In this document: in pieces, positions 41,323-52,130 of the stretch
Layout: each line of letters starts with the position of its first letter
How positions within the stretch are numbered: the stretch's first letter is position 1
Assembly (NCBI GenBank): GCA_015179125.1
Contig: WHVA01000485.1
Coordinates: forward strand, 1 to 64,000
Direction of reading: 5' to 3'
Length of the DNA stretch: 64,000 nt
Origin: Gautieria morchelliformis
Lineage: Eukaryota; Basidiomycota; Agaricomycetes; Gomphales; Gomphaceae
Position numbers and translations under genes: made by a program
Notes under the pieces: model-generated
Database searches by the model: none
Told to the model about the DNA's origin: nothing
Seen by the model: only the letters and a program-made list of their open reading frames with translations

Positions 41323-44232
41323 CTACGTGCGTGCCGCCATGATCTTTGTGGCGGTTTCGTCCTCCAGCGCGAATCTGATTGCGCTGGACCTGTAGATGGT
41401 GTCTTCCACCTCTTTGTCCCATTCATAGTATTGGGACGGCTCTGAGTCCCACTCTTCAGTGGGCGCATCTCCGTTGTCCAGAGTGTCGTTGGGTTGGGGA
41501 TCACCCTCCCCCTCTTCATCAATCTGTTGAAGAGAATTTTGACCGAGATCCGTCTCCGGATCCTCGGCCTCATCGTCGTGCTTCATGGCTGCTGTCCTTA
41601 TACTGGACCTAAGCCAGGGGCACTCTGCCTTCTTGTGGCCAGGTTGGCTGCATTCAAAGCATGTGGTGTTGCTTTGGCTGCCGCTGGGCCTGTCGTTAGG
41701 CCGGCCCAATGTTCTCATTGGTGGGGCAGGTCATGGGGACGACCCTGACACTTGAGGCTGTTTAGCTTCAGGCGGGCGTCCAGCTTGTGCTGGGCGTGAG
41801 GGCGGTAGCCGTTGTCCTGTTCCGCTTCTTGCGAACAGGCTGGGCCTGGTCAGGCCCATTTGTGTCAACGGCTTGCTCCCTGTGAGCCAGGCAGCACTTT
41901 CCGTTGCTGCTGCGCTTTCTGCGCGGCGCATCCCCATGTTGTATCGGGATGCCTCCTCGATCATCCGGGCTGTCTCGAAGAGTTGCTCTATTGAGCTGCT
42001 CTCGGCATTATAGCCCTTTTTGAGGACCTCGTTGCGCAGCGCTGATACGAACCATCTCCAGAACATGTAATCGTCTGGTGGCTGTATCATACGTGCCATG
42101 TATTTCATGAGCTCATTCAGCATCTCCTGAATGGTTTTCATGCCCTGCATGACCGCGTCGAATTTATTCAATGCGTGATGGTACGTCAGTGTGTGCAGGG
42201 ACCTTTTTTGAAGGCCTTGCATCACGGTTTCCAGCGTCCAGCTGCGGACCTGGCGATCGAAGCGTTCAACGTTTCAAAGGAACCACTCCTGGGCTTTGCG
42301 AGTGCCCACATAGCCGACCTGCATGTCGATGCTGGTTGGCCCTAGGAGGCAATTCATTTTCAGCCATCGTAGGATGGCTGCCACAAAGATTTCAAACTCT
42401 TTGAGGTCAGATCCCCCGGCATATGGCTCTGGATGAGCCAATTTTATGCTGGCTTTCGCTAGCACAGACTTCTCCGGGTCTGTGTCCGCGGCGTCTGCTA
42501 ACGCCACGCGGATCATCCGTGTGATCCCGTCGTACGGCTCCATTGGTATGACGTCGGCCTGGTCAGGGATTCCCTGGCCTTCCGTTGGGGCCATGGATCG
42601 CTCGCGCGGTTGTGACGCCGCGCGGGGCAGGCTGTTATATGCCCTGACGGGCCCCGGGCCCAGATCGGGCTCGGGATCGGGAGCATTTTGTGCTCTCGGT
42701 TCCGGGGGCGTTTTGTGCCTGGTGTCCCCGCTCAGTCCCGCATTGCGGATCCGCGGCCTGCTGATCGCTTGCGCGGTTGTGACGCCACGCGGGGCAGGCT
42801 GTTATATACCCTGACGGGCCCCAGGCCCGGATCGGGCTCGGGATCGGGAGCATTTTGTGCTCTCAGTTCCAGGGGCGTTTTGTGCCTGGTGTCCCCGGTC
42901 AGTCCCGCATTGCGGATCCGCGGCCTGCTGATCGCTCGCGCGGTTGTGACGCCACGCAGGGCAGGTTGTTATATACCCTGACGGGCCCCAGGCCCAGATC
43001 GGGCTCGGGATCGGGAGCATTTTGTGCTCTCAGTTCCAGGGGTGTTTTGTGCCTGGTGTCCCCGGTCAGTCCCGCATTGCGGATCCGCAGCCTGCTGTTG
43101 TAGGCTGCGCGCGCCTGCCGTGCGTCTTGTACGGCTTGCGTGAGCTGCTCGTCGGGCAGCTGAGCGGTGTGGCTGTGGGCCACTGTCTCTTCAGTGTTCT
43201 TCGCTAGTAGCTCAAGTGCCCGTGTGTGGCGGCACGTGGCTGCAGCTTCTTTACGCTGCCAGTGTGCGACTTCGAGCTCTAAGCTCTCGGTGTCATTTCA
43301 GAGTCAGGCTCCGAGGCGACCTGATCCCTAATGATCTGTTGGATCGTTTTACGGCTGTCCGTTGGGGCAGCTGGTTGTTCTTGAGGTTCGTTCCCGAACC
43401 TTACGTCCTGTTCGACCAGGACGGCTGGTGGTGGCATTCGCTGCTTGTCCCGCTCCTTTCGGCACGGGTCTTCCACGTTGCGACTGCGTTCGTTGGCTGT
43501 GGACTGTCGCGAGCTCGGGCGAGTTGCGTCGTGTTCCCCGCATGGGTGGAGGGCTTTCTGGACGTCCTCCAGCGTGGCTGCGTCTTGCAGCCTGACCTCT
43601 TCCGCCTGGTGGAGTTCCTTGCCGATTGCCATTAGGGCGGCGGCGGCGTTGTCAAGCTGCAATGCCAGCTGATCGTGCTTGTGGCGCGTCAGTGTGCTTC
43701 AGTGCAGTGCAGCCTGCACCTGTTTGTTCAGGGCCTCTGCCATCTTGTGGTCGATGGCGTGAGCCCTCGAGCTCTTGCGACTGGAGCTCGAGTATTCCGA
43801 GTCCTGACCATCGTCTGGGGCTCGTCTTTTTTGCCATTGTCCCCCTTCAGGGACAATCGTCGTCGCTCTACTTCGTGAGCGTCGGTTTGAGTCGTGGCTT
43901 TGTGCCCACCTCGACGTTGTTGCTCTACCGTCTGCCGATGGCGAGACTTCTCTGCCCTTTCCTTTGTCTCTGGGCAGTGGGCAATGGGGGGGCAGCGCTG
44001 GCTCGTTTCCCGGCATCGTCTATTCCTCGGCCACACTCGACGAGACGTGGTCGGGGTTTTCCTCGTCCTCTACTGAGGGGACGAGGGCGGTGAGATCTAC
44101 GATCTCTCCGTCTTCTATCGTCCTGGAATCTTGGTCCAGGGTAGCATCAGCCATCGTGTCGCTGGGCTGCGCCTGGGGCGTGGACCTCGAGCTCGTCGCT
44201 CGTGTCCGTCTTCGACTGTGTGGAATCATCAT
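41323..44232 (-). pseudogene. Element A Gag with zinc knuckle, multiple stops
   Basis: From ATG 44232: an acidic/serine-rich N-terminus, a helical, coiled-coil-like part (AAALMAIGKELHQAEEVRLQD), a repeated segment, then the capsid-like part (KLAHPEPYAGGSDLKEFEIF; LMKYMARMIQPPDDYMFWRW) and a CCHC knuckle CFECSQPGHKKAEC. One frame carries stops TAG 44020-44022 and TGA at 43699, 42274 and 41731. The three TGAs each fit CGA with C-to-T change. A one-base frameshift lies near 43300 and the 167-bp triplication at 42596-43096 disrupts the middle. Confidence 0.8.
42596..43096. repeat. Three tandem 167-bp units inside gag
   Basis: Units start at 42596, 42763 and 42930, each opening with GATCGCT(C/T)GCGCGG. 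They differ at only a few positions. Since 167 is not a multiple of three, each unit shifts the gag frame. Confidence 0.93.
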
Positions 44233-44370
44233 GCTCGCAGCCGACAGTAGAAGGTCTACTGGAGGGTCTCAACGATGTTTAGTCATCGACGCAGCGATCT
44301 TTTTCAAGATTGCTTCGAATCCACTATCGGTTGGTCGCGTGGTGATCAACCACAGGATAGTTCAAAAAGG

Positions 44371-44585
44371 TGTAAAGGATGTTGATCTTAAGACCTTGTA
44401 TCACAAGGGCACTACAGAACTTGACCAATGAGTGGTATTCTGAATGCTACGTAGTGACAGGTAAGAGTAAGATGCGATGGGGGCCGCTGGCCGGTTCCCA
44501 CGCATAAACTATACAGTGGGTCCCTAAGGGGCCCACTGGGATTATGTAATAACTAATGTACATGTAGATACACGGGTTATTTACA
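44371..44585 (-). repeat. 5' LTR of element A (215 bp)
   Basis: Reverse complement matches 4198-4411 end to end (TGTAAATAACCCG...TTTACA). The matching 3' LTR of this element is not in the window. Confidence 0.9.
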
Positions 44586-46104
44586 TGTTAGCATGCCATA
44601 ATTCATATGTTTCTGAAGGATTGTTGAGCAACGAAGGAAATTTATACGCAGAGGAAGAAAAGTGTGAGAATTACACAGTAACGTGCCTAACCGAATTCGT
44701 CAGGGCTAAATCGGTCAACCACAAGGATACCCAATATAGCAAGAGATAAGATAGACACGGTAAATGTCTACAATGTTGACAAAGCAGCTTATGGTTACAA
44801 CGACTATTTCTATATTCGATAGAAAACCAATTATCAAATACAATTTTCTTTCTTTATATGGTATACAAATCCCCCACACATAACATCAAATACACAGAAC
44901 TGCAATGTTGGATCTAGTTAGAGAGCCCTTGTCTTTCGACAAGGGAATTAAATGCTTGGTATTTTTTCAAACGGATTCAGAGAACTCTTATGGAAATCAG
45001 TAGCTAACAATAGTTGTAGCTCATCTGATTTATCTTTCGAAATGTTACTTGCAGCATTTCTCCTTGGAGCTAGATAAAGGCTCACAGAATATTGGTGCAG
45101 TTGACATTGCAACACTTTGAAAGTACAACCTCTTACATTGTTTGCGCCTCACATAGGATGGATGATTCAGTACAGTATTAGGTCAATCACAAAATCCATC
45201 GCATCACACCTCTTGTGATTTATATCAGATTGAAGGGATAGGGTGGATGATAAAGCACTCAGGAATGAGTGTGTCTCAATATACACCGCTTGTTCAATAT
45301 ATGCACAATCTGACTAAGCAGGGACGTTGGATCCCTGCTGACAAATCAGATTGGTGGACTGGACTGGTGAGAGAATGACTAAGCAGGGTCGCTGGTTCCT
45401 TGCTGACAAATCAAAGGATGGATGAGAGGATGTCGTCAAAGAAGAGAACAAGAGCTCCAAAGTTCTTGCTTCTGGAGTAGTAGAGAGTAGACAGTTATAA
45501 TAAACCCTCAACCAAGATTCGAAGTAAATTGATGGGGAATGAACCATACAGTGATCAAACACACTAATTACAGATGTTCAAGTGGGGACAGTTAATTTCT
45601 GGCTAGAGTAGCATACAAGAGCCACTACTGTATTTATATGCAGTCAAAGAAATAGATGTCATGCTTTAGTTCTAGGTGAAAGAGCCCATGAGCGTATCTG
45701 GACAGGGTAGAGGGTGTTATAGTGACATGACACATAAGGATTATTCTACAGGGGGATTTGAATGATAGGGATTATAGGGAACATACATAATACTCATCTC
45801 AACATGTGATAGCTCCATGATCAAGTGTCTTTGCCCTGCAGACAGTCAGCATAATCGGCTTTCTCCTTGAGATCCAATGTATATGCGCCTGCAAATGCAC
45901 TTGATCTCCATGTCCCTTCCAAAGGACAGTCAAATAATCTTGACACATTACTCTGCTTGCATCCCGCAAGCTCCGGTGCCTCCATATAACACTTGTGGTG
46001 CCATAGAAAATAATTCCTGCTATGGCTGCAATGACAGAAACAACTACCAATGCATCAGCAAGCCAAGCTCGTGTGGGCAATGGTTAGCTCTGGAGCAGAC
46101 CTGC
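44586..46104. other. Repeat-derived spacer with LTR-like end
   Basis: No gene. 44960-45230 is the left arm of an inverted repeat whose right arm is 46815-47110. The minus strand begins TGTTGAGATGAGTATTATG at 45804, which looks like the start of a further LTR, but I could not locate its other end or a matching target duplication. Two imperfect direct units (GACTAAGCAGGG...TGCTGACAAATCA) lie at 45312-45350 and 45377-45413. Confidence 0.45.
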
Positions 46105-46790
46105 AGAAATATATTAGAACTTCAACGGCCCTGATGCCACCGATAAGGAGATCACCAAATTTCCCGACGTGTACCCAGATGACATCACGCGAGACTCCCC
46201 ATATGACACTGGAATATTCAACGCCACGTCGCCACAGTTCAGACGTTTAGCAAGTCTTCAAGGCGACTTGGTTTTTCATGTAACCTGCTACCCCAGGTGA
46301 CAATAATGACACCGACCCGTTAGGCCCCATGCGTTTATCAACAAGCCAGCCGCCAAGCAAGACATCTGGGTTTTCTGTGAGCTGTCCTATCCTAAGCTCC
46401 AGGCCCAAATGTCAAACAAAGTAAACAAGCGCCTGAAGGCACTTTGAATCTTGGGTTCCGTGCGTGTCAAAGTTTCTGACAAGAACCGTGGGCTCATTCA
46501 CGACGAGCCCCGTAGGTACATGGTACTGAGATATTAAATGTAGGCCACTGCCTTCCTGTTTGCACAGTATCCAATAAGCAATAAGTCATGCCAGGTCTAC
46601 GGCACTGGGGAGATGAGTGCTTATCTGGCCAGCTTTGTCAACACTTAAAACCCCAACTACTCCTACTTTGACCCAAGTGGATAGCCAGTCCACGGGACCT
46701 TTTAATCTTCGAAGACGGTCTGTTCTCCCTCATGCTCATGTTAAGGAGAGACACATATAGGGAGACGAGTGCACCACTGATCTAGAGCTA
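46105..46790 (+). pseudogene. Carboxylesterase/lipase (type B) C-terminal relic
   Basis: Fragments on + follow the order of fungal type-B carboxylesterases: EITKFPDVYPDDITRDSPYDTG with NATSPQFRRLASLQGDLVF (about 46145-46280), then YGTGEMSAYLASFVNT followed by NPNYSYFDPSG (46595-46685), then LLIFEDGLFSLMLMLRRDTYR (46700-46765). Stops interrupt every part and the N-terminal half with the nucleophile elbow is missing. It lies between the two arms of the inverted repeat, so it may be a captured host-gene fragment. Confidence 0.6.
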
Positions 46791-46814
46791 TTGATTCGTA
46801 CTATATGTTGATGT

Positions 46815-47110
46815 AATATCCAGGATGCGATGGATTTTGCGATTGACCTAATACTGAATCACCCATCATTTGTGAGGCGTAGACAATGTAAGAGTTGTGC
46901 ACTTTCAAAGTGTCGCAATGTGAACTGCACCACTATTCTGTGTGAGCCTTTATCTGGCTCCAAGGAGAAATGCTGCATGCGACAGTAACATCTGAGTAAC
47001 GTTTCTAAAGATAAATCAGATGAGTTCCCGGCATCGAAGACTCGACGCTGCCAATATTATACACTACCTAAACTATAAATCAGATGGGCCTACAACTATT
47101 GTTAGCTATT
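46815..47110. repeat. Right arm of inverted repeat with 44960-45230
   Basis: Reverse complement of 44960-45230 with small indels. Shared blocks include GATGCGATGGATTTTG, CAATGTAAGAG and CCTTTATCT(G/A)GCTCCAAGG. The arms are about 2.1 kb apart outer to outer. Confidence 0.8.
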
Positions 47111-47395
47111 GATTTCCATAAAACTGAATGTACTAACTTCCCGGCGTCGAAGACGAGCCAATATTATACACCACCTAAACTACAAATCAGATGAACCTAC
47201 AACTATTGTTAGGTACTGATTTCCATAAAACTGAATGTACTACTTACTTCCCGGCGTCGAAGACGAGCCAATATTATACACCACCTAAACTACAAATCAG
47301 ATGAACCTACAACTATTGTTAGCTGCTGATTTCCATAAAACTGAATGTACTACTTACTTCCCGGCGTCGAAGACTCGACGCTGGGAAGTATCCTA
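47024..47395. repeat. 110-bp tandem repeat, about 3.3 copies
   Basis: Units marked by TTCCCGGC(G/A)TCGAAGAC start near 47025, 47138, 47248 and 47358 (spacing 113, 110, 110). The unit includes GTTAG(C/G)T...TGATTTCCATAAAACTG, part of which is the inner end of the inverted-repeat arm. The first and last units keep a 7-bp inverted pair GCGTCGA/TCGACGC. Confidence 0.88.
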
Positions 47396-49547
47396 CAAGT
47401 TGTACTGCGCATACATATATCGGGTTTCAATGGACAGGGCTCACGGGCACAGACCTCTCCCTGAGGCGCCGGGTCAAGAGCTACTCGACGCTCGCTCTCT
47501 TACAGTGTCCCGACACCATCGTTGAGATAGTCGAATTCCGCATGCTCTCTCCGTTGCGGGTTGTTGCCAAATATTAATATCTAACAAGTTCAAAGCCGTC
47601 TGTCGATCGCTACAAGCTACGCTGGTCGAGGCGGCTGGGCATTTGTCTCGTGTAATCGTGGCTTATCCAACCTAAACCGCGAGAGCACATGGACCCTGCA
47701 GCACAGTATTTGTCATCAGTATATGCTGAGTTTCCTATTTGGGTTTTCCTTCTTTCATTTACCAAATGAACGCTTGGCACTATGGCGTGTCCCAAAAATT
47801 CTCTCGTTTTCGAGGTGGCTGCATAATATTGTGCAGGCGCCCTCTACAGCATACCTGTTCCTGAGTAGAGGATATTTGGATTAGTGTCCGTACGTGTAGT
47901 TTTTGGCCTCGGGAGGGCGGAGCGGAACGAGCGGGGTCCAGGATGGGTAATCTCGATGTACAAGACCGCGGCGTTGTCCTTTTCAAATAGCGACGTTCTT
48001 TGATTCAAAACGTCAGGTGTCCAGGTGGAAACGGTTATATACGTTGGACAGTTTGAATTCAAGTGCGGCGATGCACCGTCTGGAAGCCATATCCTGCTTT
48101 CACACAGGGCTCTCAGACATGGCCGGATGTCAACAGCAATGCTGTACAGATGGCTCGCGAGTATCCAGGGCGATCTGATGGTCGAGTTGTGTATTCACCC
48201 GTCATTCTCGAGGAGGCTCTTCGTAATCCAGCTGGCAGGAAAAAACATCCGGGCGAGCTGTATATCAGCAGCGGGTACGCGCTTGGCAGCATCACGCCCT
48301 TTGCCGGGTGACGAGGATGTCAGATCTCGGAACCGAGTAAACGATCTGGTCATCGTGGCGCATCGCAGGTACACTCGTAAACGAACTGACACCGCACCCT
48401 GCCCCGCACCGTTGGTAATAGCCATACTGGGCTTCGGGCCCGCTTGGGGAGCTGGTAATACTGACCCGGGATCGCTGCCGGGCTGATACCGGTCGGGCTG
48501 TATGGTGCACGAGATGCCGACGATGCCTGTTAAGCGGATTGAAGGAAGCGACTGCAACGTGCAGCGTTGTATGGCCATTGAAATCATTTATCCACCTTGG
48601 GCACACTGCTGTAAAGTCCGGGGGATGACGGGGATGCTTCCATTCCAGGCTCTCGAAAGACACCGGGACTCTGCAATGAATGGAAGACGCAATTGTTTAA
48701 TTGAAGGCAGCAGCGTAGCAGCGCATCCGCGGTCGCAACATTCGTCTCGTTTCCATGTGTGGATACAGGTGACAGCGCTGCGGGTGGGAACAAGAAGACG
48801 GCCGAGTTGGGCAGCTCCGAGGAGGAAGAGATAAGCTTTGTACATGTGGGACGTCTGGCCGGGAACTCGGTGCGCTGTCCGCCGGGAGGGAACGTCGAGG
48901 AACCGAAGCAGCATGTGGGCTATCAGATATCTGCCGAGTTCGGTAGTCACGTGAGTAGGGAACGTCACTATGTAGATCCACTGCCAATCTGCCCGCAGCG
49001 CGACCAGACAGTGCATCAGCGGAAAGGGGGCCCGACGCGAGACAGCGAGTGAGTGGATACAATGGCAATTGAGACCGGAACCAGATCGTAACTCCATGGC
49101 ATCCAGCAGCCAGATATATCCCCGCAGCCGCCCGGCACGCCCCGGCAGAGAAGGTTCGCTAAAAGTGACGCCGCGTGTGACATATTAGGCTAGTCTCAGG
49201 GTTCGAAGCGTGACAGCAATATAAGAACCGGTCTTTGTCCTGAATATAGATCCTTTGGTTCCGCGGGAACCGCCCGATGAGCTTGAGCATTCCTGCTGCT
49301 CTGGAGGTTGCGGTGGGGCGGCTTGCAGATTTCGATACAAACCATACCCATAGGCGTCTTGGCGCACCCGGAATGGCCACTATCATACGAAAACCCACGT
49401 TATTCGTGATCATTGATTGCGAATATGTGTTTAGGTAAAAGGAACCCCATTCAATTTACACTCACAGGCCAAGTAGGCGTATATCTACCCGCCTGATCGT
49501 CTGTCCATGCCTCTCCCCCACGTCCTGGACGTGTCCAACCTATAGCC
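47396..49547. other. 2.1-kb spacer, no recognised gene
   Basis: Several open frames of 120-170 codons overlap on both strands (e.g. + 48025-48486, - 48588-49097), but none shows a domain, splice structure or composition that favours one over the others. It separates the repeat-rich part from the gene island and may hold a fast-evolving or decayed gene that I cannot identify. Confidence 0.5.
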
Positions 49548-50616
49548 ATGTCCATAGCCAGACGTACTCCCCTTTCTTACTTACTCCCGCGTGCTCTGAG
49601 AGCTTGTTTATTCCTCTTAACGTTGTCCATTCCCGCTGTATTATGTCAATCTACCGCCGTGGCCCGTCTGGACGACACTGCTTCCCAGGTAGCGTTCACA
49701 CCTCCAGCATGTCTCCAGGGCCACGCTGTAGATCCAGATCTGTTGCCCGCATCATGCACTCAGACCTGGCATGTCGCTGTCGTCCCACTTATCGTTAGTC
49801 TCAACTCACATCACTCCAGGTTCATCGTCTCCGATGACCACAACCAAACCTCCCATGCCTCTCGCTCTCCCAGCGCACGAGCCATCCTTCAGTTTCAAGG
49901 CATGTCTTCTCCTCTCACGCTGCAGCGCCCTCTAACCCATCGTCCTCGCAGGCGCTGGTGTCAGCTGGTTTTCTGCCCCCGTCACTCAGGTTCGTGGCAC
50001 GGCAGATGTGATTCTAGACGACATCCTTCTCGATCGCGTCCAATTGTCTCCAAGCAATACTGGTCCGAGCACTCCCACCTGGTCCACGACAGATCTTGAT
50101 CCCCAGAGCGTCCACAATCTTACCATCGTACCCCTCGGTGATGACATTATATCCGTAGACTCCTTTACTCTCGTTCAGTGAGTCGTCGTCCCCGCTGTCG
50201 CGTGCCGTTCTAACAGCTTTACCCTGTCTAGATCCCCGGATCCTTCTTCCAACTCGCCCGTTCTTTCAATACCTGACATTGTTGCTACCAGTTCGGACCA
50301 TGGTCCAGCTGCTATGAAGGATGGTTCTAGTGGAGCTATAATATCCCTTGCCAGCGTCGCATCTGTCGGGCTCGTGGTCCTCATATGCGGTGGCTGCTTT
50401 TTCCTGGGCAGACGCCGGAAGAGCCCAGGCTTCCACATGCCCACCGTCCTTGTTGACATCGAAAGCGCCCTCGATCATCCAGATCCCCCATCACCCACCA
50501 CCATCAGAGCATGGAGAGAGTCGACACACAAGTCCTTCGCCGCAGACGCAGCCGCGGGGGAGCCCACTCACGCTCGGTATCCCCCCATCGCCCCCTCCGC
50601 CATCCGACCACCGTGA
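49548..50616 (+). CDS. Single-pass membrane protein with galactose-binding-like ectodomain
   Basis: Exons 49548-49899, 49952-50177, 50232-50616 give 963 nt, 320 aa. There is an N-terminal signal peptide (ACLFLLTLSIPAVLCQ), an ectodomain ending in a beta-rich module (ARAILQFQGAGVSWFSAPV, TADVILDDILLDRVQL, IVPLGDDIISVDSFTLV) and a serine-rich stalk. A transmembrane segment (ISLASVASVGLVVLICGGCFF) stops at GRRRK, leaving a cytoplasmic tail of about 70 residues. Agaricomycetes have many such proteins; role unkn own beyond likely cell-surface binding. Intron 1 has a GC-AG border (GCATGT donor), required because the nearby GT would break the frame. Confidence 0.8.
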
Positions 50617-52130
50617 GATATTTACCCTTCTGCGACTCTGCGCACTAACCAAACCATGTGTAGGAGCTATCTATCTGGCAAAGATTCGTTATTTAGATCA
50701 GACTCCACATCTACAAAGAGCCACCAGGACCATTGGCAATGAGGGTGGCTTCGATCCCGATACGACCTCCCAGTGGACGATTCACCCATCCAAAACTCTT
50801 CCCACGAGGTGCTGTTATATAGTGTATTACTGGCCGGCAGGGTCTCCCTCTGCTTACATTTTTTCTGCGGATCATGTATTTTTGTAGCACGTAGTATTGC
50901 TGTCAGACTATTCTGGGGACGGTTTATTATATTTGTTCTCACCAGCGGCCTTGCCTTTGTGGGGGTAATTATAGTGTGGCGCGATGGCCGCCTTCTTCGA
51001 AGGCAAGCCCATGCATGGCTCTGATGGAAGGCACTTCGAATAAGGACCAAATTCACCAAGCACCTGGGAAATTGGTGTCGTCAGCCTGAACTCGTCAATG
51101 AGCCCAGGTGCACCTCCAGCATCATGTTTGATGTTGCAGCTTCTTCGCTGAGGCCCGGAAATCCTGGGACAAAGGGAGCCCGCGCGGGCTCCGCCGTCCT
51201 GGGTGTGACGCCTGATGTCTAACGCTGGCAGGAACGAAGAAAAACGGTTTGTGTAGTCTTGGACTGGAGTCGTAGTATATACAGTCTCACGCGTGTCAAG
51301 AAATCCACCACGAGCATCTTTGTCAAGTGGATGGATATCTCACTCGGCTGTCCATGGGAAAACAGAGAACGACAGATCAGCCCGCGAAGGCGACCTCCAG
51401 CTCCTGTCAGATACCGCAAAGCCAAGCTTTTTACAACCCATCCATCACACACTCCACCCTGCAGCACCATCTGCGTTTCAACCCTGATCCCAGAGGCCGT
51501 GGGCATAACTGCGTCCAGGATGTACTACTAACCCCGCAGATGACGCCTCAGCTGTTTCCTGCCCGGGGTACTGAATGGCAGGCTGTGTGCCATGCACAGC
51601 CCGACAGCGTCCTGTGTCCAACCTGCGGCTATCCAGGCTCGGCAGAGGATCTCAGGTGCTATCTGCCAGGATGGGCAGACGTACAGTAACCATCTTGATC
51701 CCCTTCTTCTTTTGGAACCCGCACCGCCTTCCGTTTACGGTCACGGTCCAGCCACTGGAAAATCGTCAAGGGAACCCCTTGCAGTAGCGCCCAGCTGGAC
51801 GTTTAGGTCGCCGTGACGTGAAACATGTACTTACACCTTTGTTACCTCAAACGGCGCTACCAACAGCGTAATCGGCGCTCATAAAGGAAAACGATCAGCT
51901 AGAGCCAGTGAGTAAGAATCGATCCACAGGCAAGACATCATGAGCGTGGTCACACTGCGACTTGTACAACTTTGAGAGCATATCCAAGTAGGCACATTGC
52001 GTTTGGAGGGTTTAACAGGAACAACATTTAATGTCCTGGTCAAGTTCATATGGGGGGAACACAAATACTTATGTAATCCCGTAACGACCACACACCACCA
52101 CACAACGCGTAACACGCCCTGTCACACACC
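50617..52130. other. 1.5-kb intergenic region
   Basis: No supportable gene. A + frame 51327-51689 (120 codons, ending CHAQPDSVLCPTCGYPGSAE) and a short frame with hydrophobic stretches at 50773-51024 exist, but neither shows a recognised domain. It probably includes the 3' UTR of the membrane-protein gene and the promoter of MCM10. Confidence 0.45.

Larger units (their letters stand above)
34184..44585 (-). mobile_element. Gypsy chromovirus element A, rearranged, 3' end lost
   Basis: On the minus strand: 5' LTR 44585-44371, gag about 44232-41320, protease, RT, RNase H, integrase with chromodomain to 36030, then the start of ORF3 to 34184 where element B sequence takes over. Homologous to the element at 256-4411. 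It carries a 646-bp insertion (38356-39001), a 1478-bp solo LTR (34543-36020), a duplicated RT block and a triplicated gag segment. Gag and protease are in one frame interrupted by several stops, mostly TGA. Confidence 0.93.

Noticed and set aside
45240-45804. Complete solo LTR ending at 45804
   Set aside because: The start-like TGTTGAGATGAG end is plausible, but no opposite end with a matching TGTGA duplication was found, so I list it only as LTR-like.
48025-49097. Candidate genes (153 codons on +, 169 codons on -)
   Set aside because: Overlapping frames on both strands, no splice logic, no recognisable domain. I could not choose one honestly.
50667-51059. Small membrane-protein-like frames 3' of the membrane-protein gene
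   Set aside because: Hydrophobic stretches exist, but they overlap another frame on the opposite strand and show no family resemblance; likely 3' UTR or spacer.
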